A DNA stretch of 64,000 nt, taken from assembly GCA_932521035.1 (NCBI GenBank), contig OW051492.1:62001-126000 (forward strand), read 5' to 3'. This document shows, in pieces, positions 1-9,675 of the stretch. Numbering within the stretch: the stretch's first letter is position 1; each line of letters opens with the position of its first letter. The notes below the pieces were generated by a model that was given only the letters and a program-made list of their open reading frames with translations, was not told the DNA's origin and ran no database searches. Made by a program: the position numbers and the translations under genes. The DNA is from Oscheius dolichura. Lineage: Eukaryota; Nematoda; Chromadorea; Rhabditida; Rhabditidae.

Positions 1-91
1 CGTTCTCCAATCATTAGGCTTTTATTCCGTACTGGCCTGTTCAAATTGCCCAAGAGATTTGTATTGGCTTAAACCCTGGTTTATGATCTAG

Positions 92-108
92 GAGCCATAA
101 CGTGGCTC
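92..108 (+). other. Hairpin GAGCCA-TAACG-TGGCTC in L module
   Basis: A perfect 6-bp stem with a 5-base loop, repeated in every L unit and absent from S. As DNA it could extrude as a small cruciform; as RNA it would form a stable short stem-loop. Function unknown. Confidence 0.75.
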
Positions 109-117
109 AAAGGCGTC

Positions 118-132
118 CTCCTGTGACGGGAG
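118..132 (+). other. Hairpin CTCC(T)-GTGAC-(G)GGAG in L module
   Basis: Four Watson-Crick pairs plus a possible T-G wobble closing the loop. Some units (near 5351, 10421, 12822 and 13508) have GACCGG instead of GACGGG, which removes the wobble but keeps the four core pairs. It overlaps an alternative pairing GAGCT (130-134) with AGCTC (149-153), so the two folds are mutually exclusive. Confidence 0.55.
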
Positions 133-157
133 CTAGTTTTTTAGACTCAGCTCGATG

Positions 158-191
158 AGGCGGTTCGAATGAGTACAAATTCGAACCTCCT
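158..191 (+). other. Long inverted repeat in L module (13-bp arms, one mismatch, 8-base loop)
   Basis: AGGCGGTTCGAAT (158-170) pairs with ATTCGAACCTCCT (179-191): nine continuous pairs GGTTCGAAT/ATTCGAACC next to the loop GAGTACAA, one C/T mismatch, then three more pairs. The arms look unchanged in every L unit I read. Each arm reads GGTTCGAAT on one strand, which resembles the tRNA T-loop / RNA polymerase III B-box core, but no tRNA can be folded around it. Possible roles are cruciform formation, a protein-binding palindrome or an RNA stem-loop; none is shown by the sequence alone. Confidence 0.85.
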
Positions 192-239
192 ACCCTCTTT
201 TCCAAAAACTGCCCCATATTACTGTACCTTTTTCTGGAT

Positions 240-263
240 TATAATAGTTTTTGGGCTATAAAA
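240..263 (+). promoter_or_regulatory. TATA-like elements in each satellite unit (candidate only)
   Basis: TATAAT at 240-245 and TATAAAA at 257-263 are conserved in both L and S (431-436 and 448-454 in the first S). TATAAAA in a G/C-edged setting (GGGC before it, CGC after it) matches a eukaryotic TATA box by sequence. There is no gene downstream, no recognisable initiator context, and AT-rich satellites contain such words by chance, so this is only a candidate for satellite transcription. Confidence 0.2.
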
Positions 264-343
264 CGCTATTCGGTCAGCGAACCCTATTCGATCTTGGATT
301 ATTCGTACTCTACTCGTCGAGCTCTACAAGAAGAGTGGTCGAA

Positions 344-534
344 CGTTCTCCAATCATTAGGCTTTTATTCCGTACTGGCCTGTTCAAATTGCCCAAGAGA
401 TTTGTATTGGCTTACCCCCTATTTTTGGACTATAATAGTTTTTGGGCTATAAAACGCTATTCGGTCAGACAACCCTATTAGCTCTGTGGTTATTCGTACT
501 CTACTCGTCGAGCTCTACAAGAAGAGTGGTCGAA
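344..534 (+). repeat. Representative short monomer (S, 191 bp)
   Basis: S shares the left 71 bp (through GGCTTA) and the right ~104 bp (from TATAATAG) with L, but has only 16 bp (415-430) where L has 168 bp. The end of the unit also differs: CAGACAACCCTATTAGCTCTG replaces the L form CAGCGAACCCTATTCGATCTTG. S therefore is not just L with a clean deletion; it is a diverged subfamily. There are 28 copies, starting at 344, 1221, 2098, 2289, 5910, 6787, 7664, 8541, 8732, 22986, 23177, 23368, 25960, 28209, 29086, 30649, 31869, 32403, 33280, 34157, 34691, 35225, 36102, 36979, 37856, 38390, 38924 and 40487. The copies at 2098, 8541 and 23368 carry the L-type right end and look like S/L recombinants. 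Confidence 0.95.
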
Positions 535-3165
535 CGTTCTCCAATCATTAGGCTTTTATTCCGTACTGGCCTGTTCAAATTTCCCAAGAGATTTGTATTG
601 GCTTAAACCCTGGTTTATGATCTAGGAGCCATAACGTGGCTCAAAGGCGTCCTCCTGTGACGGGAGCTAGTTTTTTAGACTCAGCTCGATGAGGCGGTTC
701 GAATGAGTACAAATTCGAACCTCCTACCCTCTTTTCCAAAAACTGCCCCATATTACTGTACCTTTTTCTGGATTATAATAGTTTTTGGGCTATAAAACGC
801 TATTCGGTCAGCGAACCCTATTCGATCTTGAATTATTCGTACTCTACTCGTCGAGCTCTACAAGAAGAGTGGTCGAACGTTCTCCAATCATTAGGCTTTT
901 ATTCCGTACTGGCCTGTTCAAATTGCCCAAGAGATTTGTATTGGCTTAAACCCTGGTTTATGATCTAGGAGCCATAACGTGGCTCAAAGGCGTCCTCCTG
1001 TGACGGGAGCTAGTTTTTTAGACTCAGCTCGATGAGGCGGTTCGAATGAGTACAAATTCGAACCTCCTACCCTCTTTTCCAAAAACTGCCCCATATTACT
1101 GTACCTTTTTCTGGATTATAATAGTTTTTGGGCTATAAAACGCTATTCGGTCAGCGAACCCTATTCGATCTTGGATTATTCGTACTCTACTCGTCGAGCT
1201 CTACAAGAAGAGTGGTCGAACGTTCTCCAATCATTAGGCTTTTATTCCGTACTGGCCTGTTCAAATTGCCCAAGAGATTTGTATTGGCTTACCCCCTATT
1301 TTTGGACTATAATAGTTTTTGGGCTATAAAACGCTATTCGGTCAGACAACCCTATTAGCTCTGTGGTTATTCGTACTCTACTCGTCGAGCTCTACAAGAA
1401 GAGTGGTCGAACGTTCTCCAATCATTAGGCTTTTATTCCGTACTGGCCTGTTCAAATTTCCCAAGAGATTTGTATCGGCGTAAACTCTGGTTTATGATCT
1501 AGGAGCCATAACGTGGCTCAAAGGCGTCCTCCTGTGACGGGAGCTAGTTTTTTAGACTCAGCTCGATGAGGCGGTTCGAATGAGTACAAATTCGAACCTC
1601 CTACCCTCTTTTCCAAAAACTGCCCCATATTACTGTACCTTTTTCTGGATTATAATAGTTTTTGGGCTATAAAACGCTATTCGGTCAGCGAACCCTATTC
1701 GATCTTGGATTATTCGTACTCTACTCGTCGAGCTCTACAAGAAGAGTGGTCGAACGTTCTCCAATCATTAGGCTTTTATTCCGTACTGGCCTGTTCAAAT
1801 TTCCCAAGAGATTTGTATTGGCTTAAACCCTGGTTTATGATCTAGGAGCCATAACGTGGCTCAAAGGCGTCCTCCTGTGACGGGAGCTAGTTTTTTAGAC
1901 TCAGCTCGATGAGGCGGTTCGAATGAGTACAAATTCGAACCTCCTACCCTCTTTTCCAAAAACTGCCCCATATTACTGTACCTTTTTCTGGATTATAATA
2001 GTTTTTGGGCTATAAAACGCTATTCGGTCAGCGAACCCTATTCGATCTTGGATTATTCGTACTCTACTCGTCGAGCTCTACAAGAAGAGTGGTCGAACGT
2101 TCTCCAATCATTAGGCTTTTATTCCGTACTGGCCTGTTCAAATTGCCCAAGAGATTTGTATTGGCTTACCCCCTATTTTTGGACTATAATAGTTTTTGGG
2201 CTATAAAACGCTATTCGGTCAGCGAACCCTATTCGATCTTGGATTATTCGTACTCTACTCGTCGAGCTCTACAAGAAGAGTGGTCGAACGTTCTCCAATC
2301 ATTAGGCTTTTATTCCGTACTGGCCTGTTCAAATTGCCCAAGAGATTTGTATTGGCTTACCCCCTATTTTTGGACTATAATAGTTTTTGGGCTATAAAAC
2401 GCTATTCGGTCAGACAACCCTATTAGCTCTGTGGTTATTCGTACTCTACTCGTCGAGCTCTACAAGAAGAGTGGTCGAACGTTCTCCAATCATTAGGCTT
2501 TTATTCCGTACTGGCCTGTTCAAATTTCCCAAGAGATTTGTATTGGCTTAAACCCTGGTTTATGATCTAGGAGCCATAACGTGGCTCAAAGGCGTCCTCC
2601 TGGGACGGGAGCTAGTTTTTTAGACTCAGCTCGATGAGGCGGTTCGAATGAGTACAAATTCGAACCTCCTACCCTCTTTTCCAAAAACTGCCCCATATTA
2701 CTGTACCTTTTTCTGGATTATAATAGTTTTTGGGCTATAAAACGCTATTCGGTCAGCGAACCCTATTCGATCTTGGATTATTCGTACTCTACTCGTCGAG
2801 CTCTACAAGAGGAGTGGTCGAACGTTCTCCAATCATTAGGCTTTTATTCCGTACTGGCCTGTTCAAATTTCCCAAGAGATTTGTATTGGCGTAAACCCTG
2901 GTTTATGATCTAGGAGCCATAACGTGGCTCAAAGGCGTCCTCCTGTGACGGGAGCTAGTTTTTTAGACTCAGCTCGATGAGGCGGTTCGAATGAGTACAA
3001 ATTCGAACCTCCTACCCTCTTTTCCAAAAACTGCCCCATATTACTGTACCTTTTTCTGGATTATAATAGTTTTTGGGCTATAAAACGCTATTCGGTCAGC
3101 GAACCCTATTCGATCTTGGATTATTCGTACTCTACTCGTCGAGCTCTACAAGAAGAGTGGTCGAA

Positions 3166-5909
3166 CGTTCTCCAATCATTAGGCTTTTATTCCGTACTGG
3201 CCTGTTCAAATTTCCCAAGAGATTTGTATTGGCTTAAACCCTGGTTTATGATCTAGGAGCCATAACGTGGCTCAAAGGCGTCCTCCTGTGACGGGAGCTA
3301 GTTTTTTAGACTCAGCTCGATGAGGCGGTTCGAATGAGTACAAATTCGAACCTCCTACCCTCTTTTCCAAAAACTGCCCCATATTACTGTACCTTTTTCT
3401 GGATTATAATAGTTTTTGGGCTATAAAACGCTATTCGGTCAGCGAACCCTATTCGATCTTGGATTATTCGTACTCTACTCGTCGAGCTCTACAAGAAGAG
3501 TGGTCGAACGTTCTCCAATCATTAGGCTTTTATTCCGTACTGGCCTGTTCAAATTTCCCAAGAGATTTGTATTGGCGTAAACCCTGGTTTATGATCTAGG
3601 AGCCATAACGTGGCTCAAAGGCGTCCTCCTGTGACGGGAGCTAGTTTTTTAGACTCAGCTCGATGAGGCGGTTCGAATGAGTACAAATTCGAACCTCCTA
3701 CCCTCTTTTCCAAAAACTGCCCCATATTACTGTACCTTTTTCTGGATTATAATAGTTTTTGGGCTATAAAACGCTATTCGGTCAGCGAACCCTATTCGAT
3801 CTTGGATTATTCGTACTCTACTCGTCGAGCTCTACAAGAAGAGTGGTCGAACGTTCTCCAATCATTAGGCTTTTATTCCGTACTGGCCTGTTCAAATTTC
3901 CCAAGAGATTTGTATTGGCTTAAACCCTGGTTTATGATCTAGGAGCCATAACGTGGCTCAAAGGCGTCCTCCTGTGACGGGAGCTAGTTTTTTAGACTCA
4001 GCTCGATGAGGCGGTTCGAATGAGTACAAATTCGAACCTCCTACCCTCTTTTCCAAAAACTGCCCCATATTACTGTACCTTTTTCTGGATTATAATAGTT
4101 TTTGGGCTATAAAACGCTATTCGGTCAGCGAACCCTATTCGATCTTGGATTATTCGTACTCTACTCGTCGAGCTCTACAAGAAGAGTGGTCGAACGTTCT
4201 CCAATCATTAGGCTTTTATTCCGTACTGGCCTGTTCAAATTTCCCAAGAGATTTGTATTGGCGTAAACCCTGGTTTATGATCTAGGAGCCATAACGTGGC
4301 TCAAAGGCGTCCTCCTGTGACGGGAGCTAGTTTTTTAGACTCAGCTCGATGAGGCGGTTCGAATGAGTACAAATTCGAACCTCCTACCCTCTTTTCCAAA
4401 AACTGCCCCATATTACTGTACCTTTTTCTGGATTATAATAGTTTTTGGGCTATAAAACGCTATTCGGTCAGCGAACCCTATTCGATCTTGGATTATTCGT
4501 ACTCTACTCGTCGAGCTCTACAAGAAGAGTGGTCGAACGTTCTCCAATCATTAGGCTTTTATTCCGTACTGGCCTGTTCAAATTTCCCAAGAGATTTGTA
4601 TTGGCGTAAACCCTGGTTTATGATCTAGGAGCCATAACGTGGCTCAAAGGCGTCCTCCTGTGACGGGAGCTAGTTTTTTAGACTCAGCTCGATGAGGCGG
4701 TTCGAATGAGTACAAATTCGAACCTCCTACCCTCTTTTCCAAAAACTGCCCCATATTACTGTACCTTTTTCTGGATTATAATAGTTTTTGGGCTATAAAA
4801 CGCTATTCGGTCAGCGAACCCTATTCGATCTTGGATTATTCGTACTCTACTCGTCGAGCTCTACAAGAAGAGTGGTCGAACGTTCTCCAATCATTAGGCT
4901 TTTATTCCGTACTGGCCTGTTCAAATTTCCCAAGAGATTTGTATTGGCGTAAACCCTGGTTTATGATCTAGGAGCCATAACGTGGCTCAAAGGCGTCCTC
5001 CTGTGACGGGAGCTAGTTTTTTAGACTCAGCTCGATGAGGCGGTTCGAATGAGTACAAATTCGAACCTCCTACCCTCTTTTCCAAAAACTGCCCCATATT
5101 ACTGTACCTTTTTCTGGATTATAATAGTTTTTGGGCTATAAAACGCTATTCGGTCAGCGAACCCTATTCGATCTTGGATTATTCGTACTCTACTCGTCGA
5201 GCTCTACAAGAAGAGTGGTCGAACGTTCTCCAATCATTAGGCTTTTATTCCGTACTGGCCTGTTCAAATTTCCCAAGAGATTTGTATTGGCTTAAACCCT
5301 GGTTTATGATCTAGGAGCCATAACGTGGCTCAAAGGCGTCCTCCTGTGACCGGAGCTAGTTTTTTAGACTCAGCTCGATGAGGCGGTTCGAATGAGTACA
5401 AATTCGAACCTCCTACCCTCTTTTCCAAAAACTGCCCCATATTACTGTACCTTTTTCTGGATTATAATAGTTTTTGGGCTATAAAACGCTATTCGGTCAG
5501 CGAACCCTATTCGATCTTGGATTATTCGTACTCTACTCGTCGAGCTCTACAAGAAGAGTGGTCGAACGTTCTCCAATCATTAGGCTTTTATTCCGTACTG
5601 GCCTGTTCAAATTTCCCAAGAGATTTGTATTGGCTTAAACCCTGGTTTATGATCTAGGAGCCATAACGTGGCTCAAAGGCGTCCTCCTGTGACGGGAGCT
5701 AGTTTTTTAGACTCAGCTCGATGAGGCGGTTCGAATGAGTACAAATTCGAACCTCCTACCCTCTTTTCCAAAAACTGCCCCATATTACTGTACCTTTTTC
5801 TGGATTATAATAGTTTTTGGGCTATAAAACGCTATTCGGTCAGCGAACCCTATTCGATCTTGGATTATTCGTACTCTACTCGTCGAGCTCTACAAGAAGA
5901 GTGGTCGAA
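3166..5909 (+). repeat. L-only stretch between the two duplicated blocks
   Basis: Eight consecutive L units with marker order Lt, Lg, Lt, Lg, Lg, Lg, Lt, Lt. The Lt unit at 5224 has the GACCGG substitution, a marker that recurs at about 10421, 12822 and 13508. No short units and no other DNA. Confidence 0.9.
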
Positions 5910-6491
5910 CGTTCTCCAATCATTAGGCTTTTATTCCGTACTGGCCTGTTCAAATTGCCCAAGAGATTTGTATTGGCTTACCCCCTATTTTTGGACTATA
6001 ATAGTTTTTGGGCTATAAAACGCTATTCGGTCAGACAACCCTATTAGCTCTGTGGTTATTCGTACTCTACTCGTCGAGCTCTACAAGAAGAGTGGTCGAA
6101 CGTTCTCCAATCATTAGGCTTTTATTCCGTACTGGCCTGTTCAAATTTCCCAAGAGATTTGTATTGGCTTAAACCCTGGTTTATGATCTAGGAGCCATAA
6201 CGTGGCTCAAAGGCGTCCTCCTGTGACGGGAGCTAGTTTTTTAGACTCAGCTCGATGAGGCGGTTCGAATGAGTACAAATTCGAACCTCCTACCCTCTTT
6301 TCCAAAAACTGCCCCATATTACTGTACCTTTTTCTGGATTATAATAGTTTTTGGGCTATAAAACGCTATTCGGTCAGCGAACCCTATTCGATCTTGGATT
6401 ATTCGTACTCTACTCGTCGAGCTCTACAAGAAGAGTGGTCGAACGTTCTCCAATCATTAGGCTTTTATTCCGTACTGGCCTGTTCAAATTT

Positions 6492-9400
6492 CCCAAGAGA
6501 TTTGTATTGGCTTAAACCCTGGTTTATGATCTAGGAGCCATAACGTGGCTCAAAGGCGTCCTCCTGTGACGGGAGCTAGTTTTTTAGACTCAGCTCGATG
6601 AGGCGGTTCGAATGAGTACAAATTCGAACCTCCTACCCTCTTTTCCAAAAACTGCCCCATATTACTGTACCTTTTTCTGGATTATAATAGTTTTTGGGCT
6701 ATAAAACGCTATTCGGTCAGCGAACCCTATTCGATCTTGGATTATTCGTACTCTACTCGTCGAGCTCTACAAGAAGAGTGGTCGAACGTTCTCCAATCAT
6801 TAGGCTTTTATTCCGTACTGGCCTGTTCAAATTGCCCAAGAGATTTGTATTGGCTTACCCCCTATTTTTGGACTATAATAGTTTTTGGGCTATAAAACGC
6901 TATTCGGTCAGACAACCCTATTAGCTCTGTGGTTATTCGTACTCTACTCGTCGAGCTCTACAAGAAGAGTGGTCGAACGTTCTCCAATCATTAGGCTTTT
7001 ATTCCGTACTGGCCTGTTCAAATTTCCCAAGAGATTTGTATTGGCTTAAACCCTGGTTTATGATCTAGGAGCCATAACGTGGCTCAAAGGCGTCCTCCTG
7101 TGACGGGAGCTAGTTTTTTAGACTCAGCTCGATGAGGCGGTTCGAATGAGTACAAATTCGAACCTCCTACCCTCTTTTCCAAAAACTGCCCCATATTACT
7201 GTACCTTTTTCTGGATTATAATAGTTTTTGGGCTATAAAACGCTATTCGGTCAGCGAACCCTATTCGATCTTGAATTATTCGTACTCTACTCGTCGAGCT
7301 CTACAAGAAGAGTGGTCGAACGTTCTCCAATCATTAGGCTTTTATTCCGTACTGGCCTGTTCAAATTGCCCAAGAGATTTGTATTGGCTTAAACCCTGGT
7401 TTATGATCTAGGAGCCATAACGTGGCTCAAAGGCGTCCTCCTGTGACGGGAGCTAGTTTTTTAGACTCAGCTCGATGAGGCGGTTCGAATGAGTACAAAT
7501 TCGAACCTCCTACCCTCTTTTCCAAAAACTGCCCCATATTACTGTACCTTTTTCTGGATTATAATAGTTTTTGGGCTATAAAACGCTATTCGGTCAGCGA
7601 ACCCTATTCGATCTTGGATTATTCGTACTCTACTCGTCGAGCTCTACAAGAAGAGTGGTCGAACGTTCTCCAATCATTAGGCTTTTATTCCGTACTGGCC
7701 TGTTCAAATTGCCCAAGAGATTTGTATTGGCTTACCCCCTATTTTTGGACTATAATAGTTTTTGGGCTATAAAACGCTATTCGGTCAGACAACCCTATTA
7801 GCTCTGTGGTTATTCGTACTCTACTCGTCGAGCTCTACAAGAAGAGTGGTCGAACGTTCTCCAATCATTAGGCTTTTATTCCGTACTGGCCTGTTCAAAT
7901 TTCCCAAGAGATTTGTATCGGCGTAAACTCTGGTTTATGATCTAGGAGCCATAACGTGGCTCAAAGGCGTCCTCCTGTGACGGGAGCTAGTTTTTTAGAC
8001 TCAGCTCGATGAGGCGGTTCGAATGAGTACAAATTCGAACCTCCTACCCTCTTTTCCAAAAACTGCCCCATATTACTGTACCTTTTTCTGGATTATAATA
8101 GTTTTTGGGCTATAAAACGCTATTCGGTCAGCGAACCCTATTCGATCTTGGATTATTCGTACTCTACTCGTCGAGCTCTACAAGAAGAGTGGTCGAACGT
8201 TCTCCAATCATTAGGCTTTTATTCCGTACTGGCCTGTTCAAATTTCCCAAGAGATTTGTATTGGCTTAAACCCTGGTTTATGATCTAGGAGCCATAACGT
8301 GGCTCAAAGGCGTCCTCCTGTGACGGGAGCTAGTTTTTTAGACTCAGCTCGATGAGGCGGTTCGAATGAGTACAAATTCGAACCTCCTACCCTCTTTTCC
8401 AAAAACTGCCCCATATTACTGTACCTTTTTCTGGATTATAATAGTTTTTGGGCTATAAAACGCTATTCGGTCAGCAAACCCTATTCGATCTTGGATTATT
8501 CGTACTCTACTCGTCGAGCTCTACAAGAAGAGTGGTCGAACGTTCTCCAATCATTAGGCTTTTATTCCGTACTGGCCTGTTCAAATTGCCCAAGAGATTT
8601 GTATTGGCTTACCCCCTATTTTTGGACTATAATAGTTTTTGGGCTATAAAACGCTATTCGGTCAGCGAACCCTATTCGATCTTGGATTATTCGTACTCTA
8701 CTCGTCGAGCTCTACAAGAAGAGTGGTCGAACGTTCTCCAATCATTAGGCTTTTATTCCGTACTGGCCTGTTCAAATTGCCCAAGAGATTTGTATTGGCT
8801 TACCCCCTATTTTTGGACTATAATAGTTTTTGGGCTATAAAACGCTATTCGGTCAGACAACCCTATTAGCTCTGTGGTTATTCGTACTCTACTCGTCGAG
8901 CTCTACAAGAAGAGTGGTCGAACGTTCTCCAATCATTAGGCTTTTATTCCGTACTGGCCTGTTCAAATTTCCCAAGAGATTTGTATTGGCTTAAACCCTG
9001 GTTTATGATCTAGGAGCCATAACGTGGCTCAAAGGCGTCCTCCTGGGACGGGAGCTAGTTTTTTAGACTCAGCTCGATGAGGCGGTTCGAATGAGTACAA
9101 ATTCGAACCTCCTACCCTCTTTTCCAAAAACTGCCCCATATTACTGTACCTTTTTCTGGATTATAATAGTTTTTGGGCTATAAAACGCTATTCGGTCAGC
9201 GAACCTTATTCGATCTTGGATTATTCGTACTCTACTCGTCGAGCTCTACAAGAGGAGTGGTCGAACGTTCTCCAATCATTAGGCTTTTATTCCGTACTGG
9301 CCTGTTCAAATTTCCCAAGAGATTTGTATTGGCGTAAACCCTGGTTTATGATCTAGGAGCCATAACGTGGCTCAAAGGCGTCCTCCTGTGACGGGAGCTA

Positions 9401-9675
9401 GTTTTTTAGACTCAGCTCGATGAGGCGGTTCGAATGAGTACAAATTCGAACCTCCTACCCTCTTTTCCAAAAACTGCCCCATATTACTGTACCTTTTTCT
9501 GGATTATAATAGTTTTTGGGCTATAAAACGCTATTCGGTCAGCGAACCCTATTCGATCTTGGATTATTCGTACTCTACTCGTCGAGCTCTACAAGAAGAG
9601 TGGTCGAACGTTCTCCAATCATTAGGCTTTTATTCCGTACTGGCCTGTTCAAATTTCCCAAGAGATTTGTATTGG
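6492..9675 (+). repeat. Block duplication within the satellite, copy 2
   Basis: This is the partner of 49-3232 at a constant offset of 6443 bp, including the S starts at 6787, 7664, 8541 and 8732. The rare markers are present in the same order: CTTGAATT near 7270, TATCGGCGTAAACTC near 7915, CTGGGACGGG near 9044 and ACAAGAGGAG near 9250. It continues to the Lt/Lg marker near 9676, where copy 1 has T and this copy has G. The offset is not a multiple of one monomer but a whole number of mixed units (17 L and 3.2 kb of L/S mix, all in phase). Confidence 0.9.

Larger units (their letters stand above)
72..239 (+). repeat. L-specific module (168 bp; replaced by 16 bp in S)
   Basis: Present in each of the 127 L units and absent from all 28 S units. 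By eye it contains a run of potential stem-loops: AAACC/GGTTT at 71-82, GAGCCA/TGGCTC at 92-108, CTCC/GGAG at 118-132 and a long inverted repeat at 158-191. The two stem-loops at 118-132 and 130-153 compete for GGAG/GAGCT. I see no terminal inverted repeats or target-site duplication at the module edges, so a MITE insertion is not demonstrated. Either gain in L or loss in S would explain the pair. Substitutions seen between units in this module (for example GTGACCGG at 5351 and CTGGGACGG at 2602) fall outside the long inverted-repeat arms. Confidence 0.8.
1..343 (+). repeat. Representative long monomer (L, 343 bp)
   Basis: Taken from CGTTCTCC to the base before the next CGTTCTCC. Layout: 1-71 is a left part shared with S, ending in GTATTGGCTTA; 72-239 is an L-specific 168-bp module with several hairpins; 240-343 is a right part shared with S, starting TATAATAG and ending AAGAGTGGTCGAA. 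The main polymorphism in the array is at GGC(T/G)TAAACC (base 69 here): T in Lt units, G in Lg units. A second marker is TTGCCC against TTTCCC around 47-52; this first unit has the rarer GCCC form, otherwise found in S units and at 878 and 7321. The unit phase is my choice, since the real amplification ends are unknown. Confidence 0.95.
49..3232 (+). repeat. Block duplication within the satellite, copy 1
   Basis: The unit order S, Lt (CTTGAATT variant), Lt (GCCC variant), S, Lg (TATCGGCGTAAACTC variant), Lt, S with L-type end, S, Lt (GGGACGGG and ACAAGAGGAG variants), Lg is repeated 6443 bp to the right with all these rare private markers. The copy starts no later than base 49 (base 48 differs) and ends near the Lt/Lg marker at 3233. 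Only two internal differences are visible: G2033 against A8476 and C2763 against T9206. This is a recent, unit-preserving segmental duplication. Confidence 0.9.

Noticed and set aside
163..179. CENP-B box in the satellite
   Set aside because: The nearest match, GTTCGAATGAGTACAAA, fits the TTCGNNNNA part but lacks CGGG. Other TTCG sites in the unit fit less well.
91..191. Possible tRNA in the L module (TAGGAG/CTCCTA ends, GGTTCGAAT)
   Set aside because: No T-arm stem forms around GGTTCGAAT, there is no anticodon arm of correct size, and the core pairs with its own inverted copy instead.
72..239. MITE insertion as the origin of the L module
   Set aside because: No terminal inverted repeats or target-site duplication could be found at the edges, and S has 16 bp of different sequence instead of a clean empty site.
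251..481. Repeated 76-codon open frame (also at 1128, 2196, 5817 and about 20 other places), and 124- to 131-codon versions
   Set aside because: It starts at TTG, exists only where an L unit runs into an S unit, ends at a stop in the S right end, and is fully explained by repeat copies. No domain or start context supports a gene.
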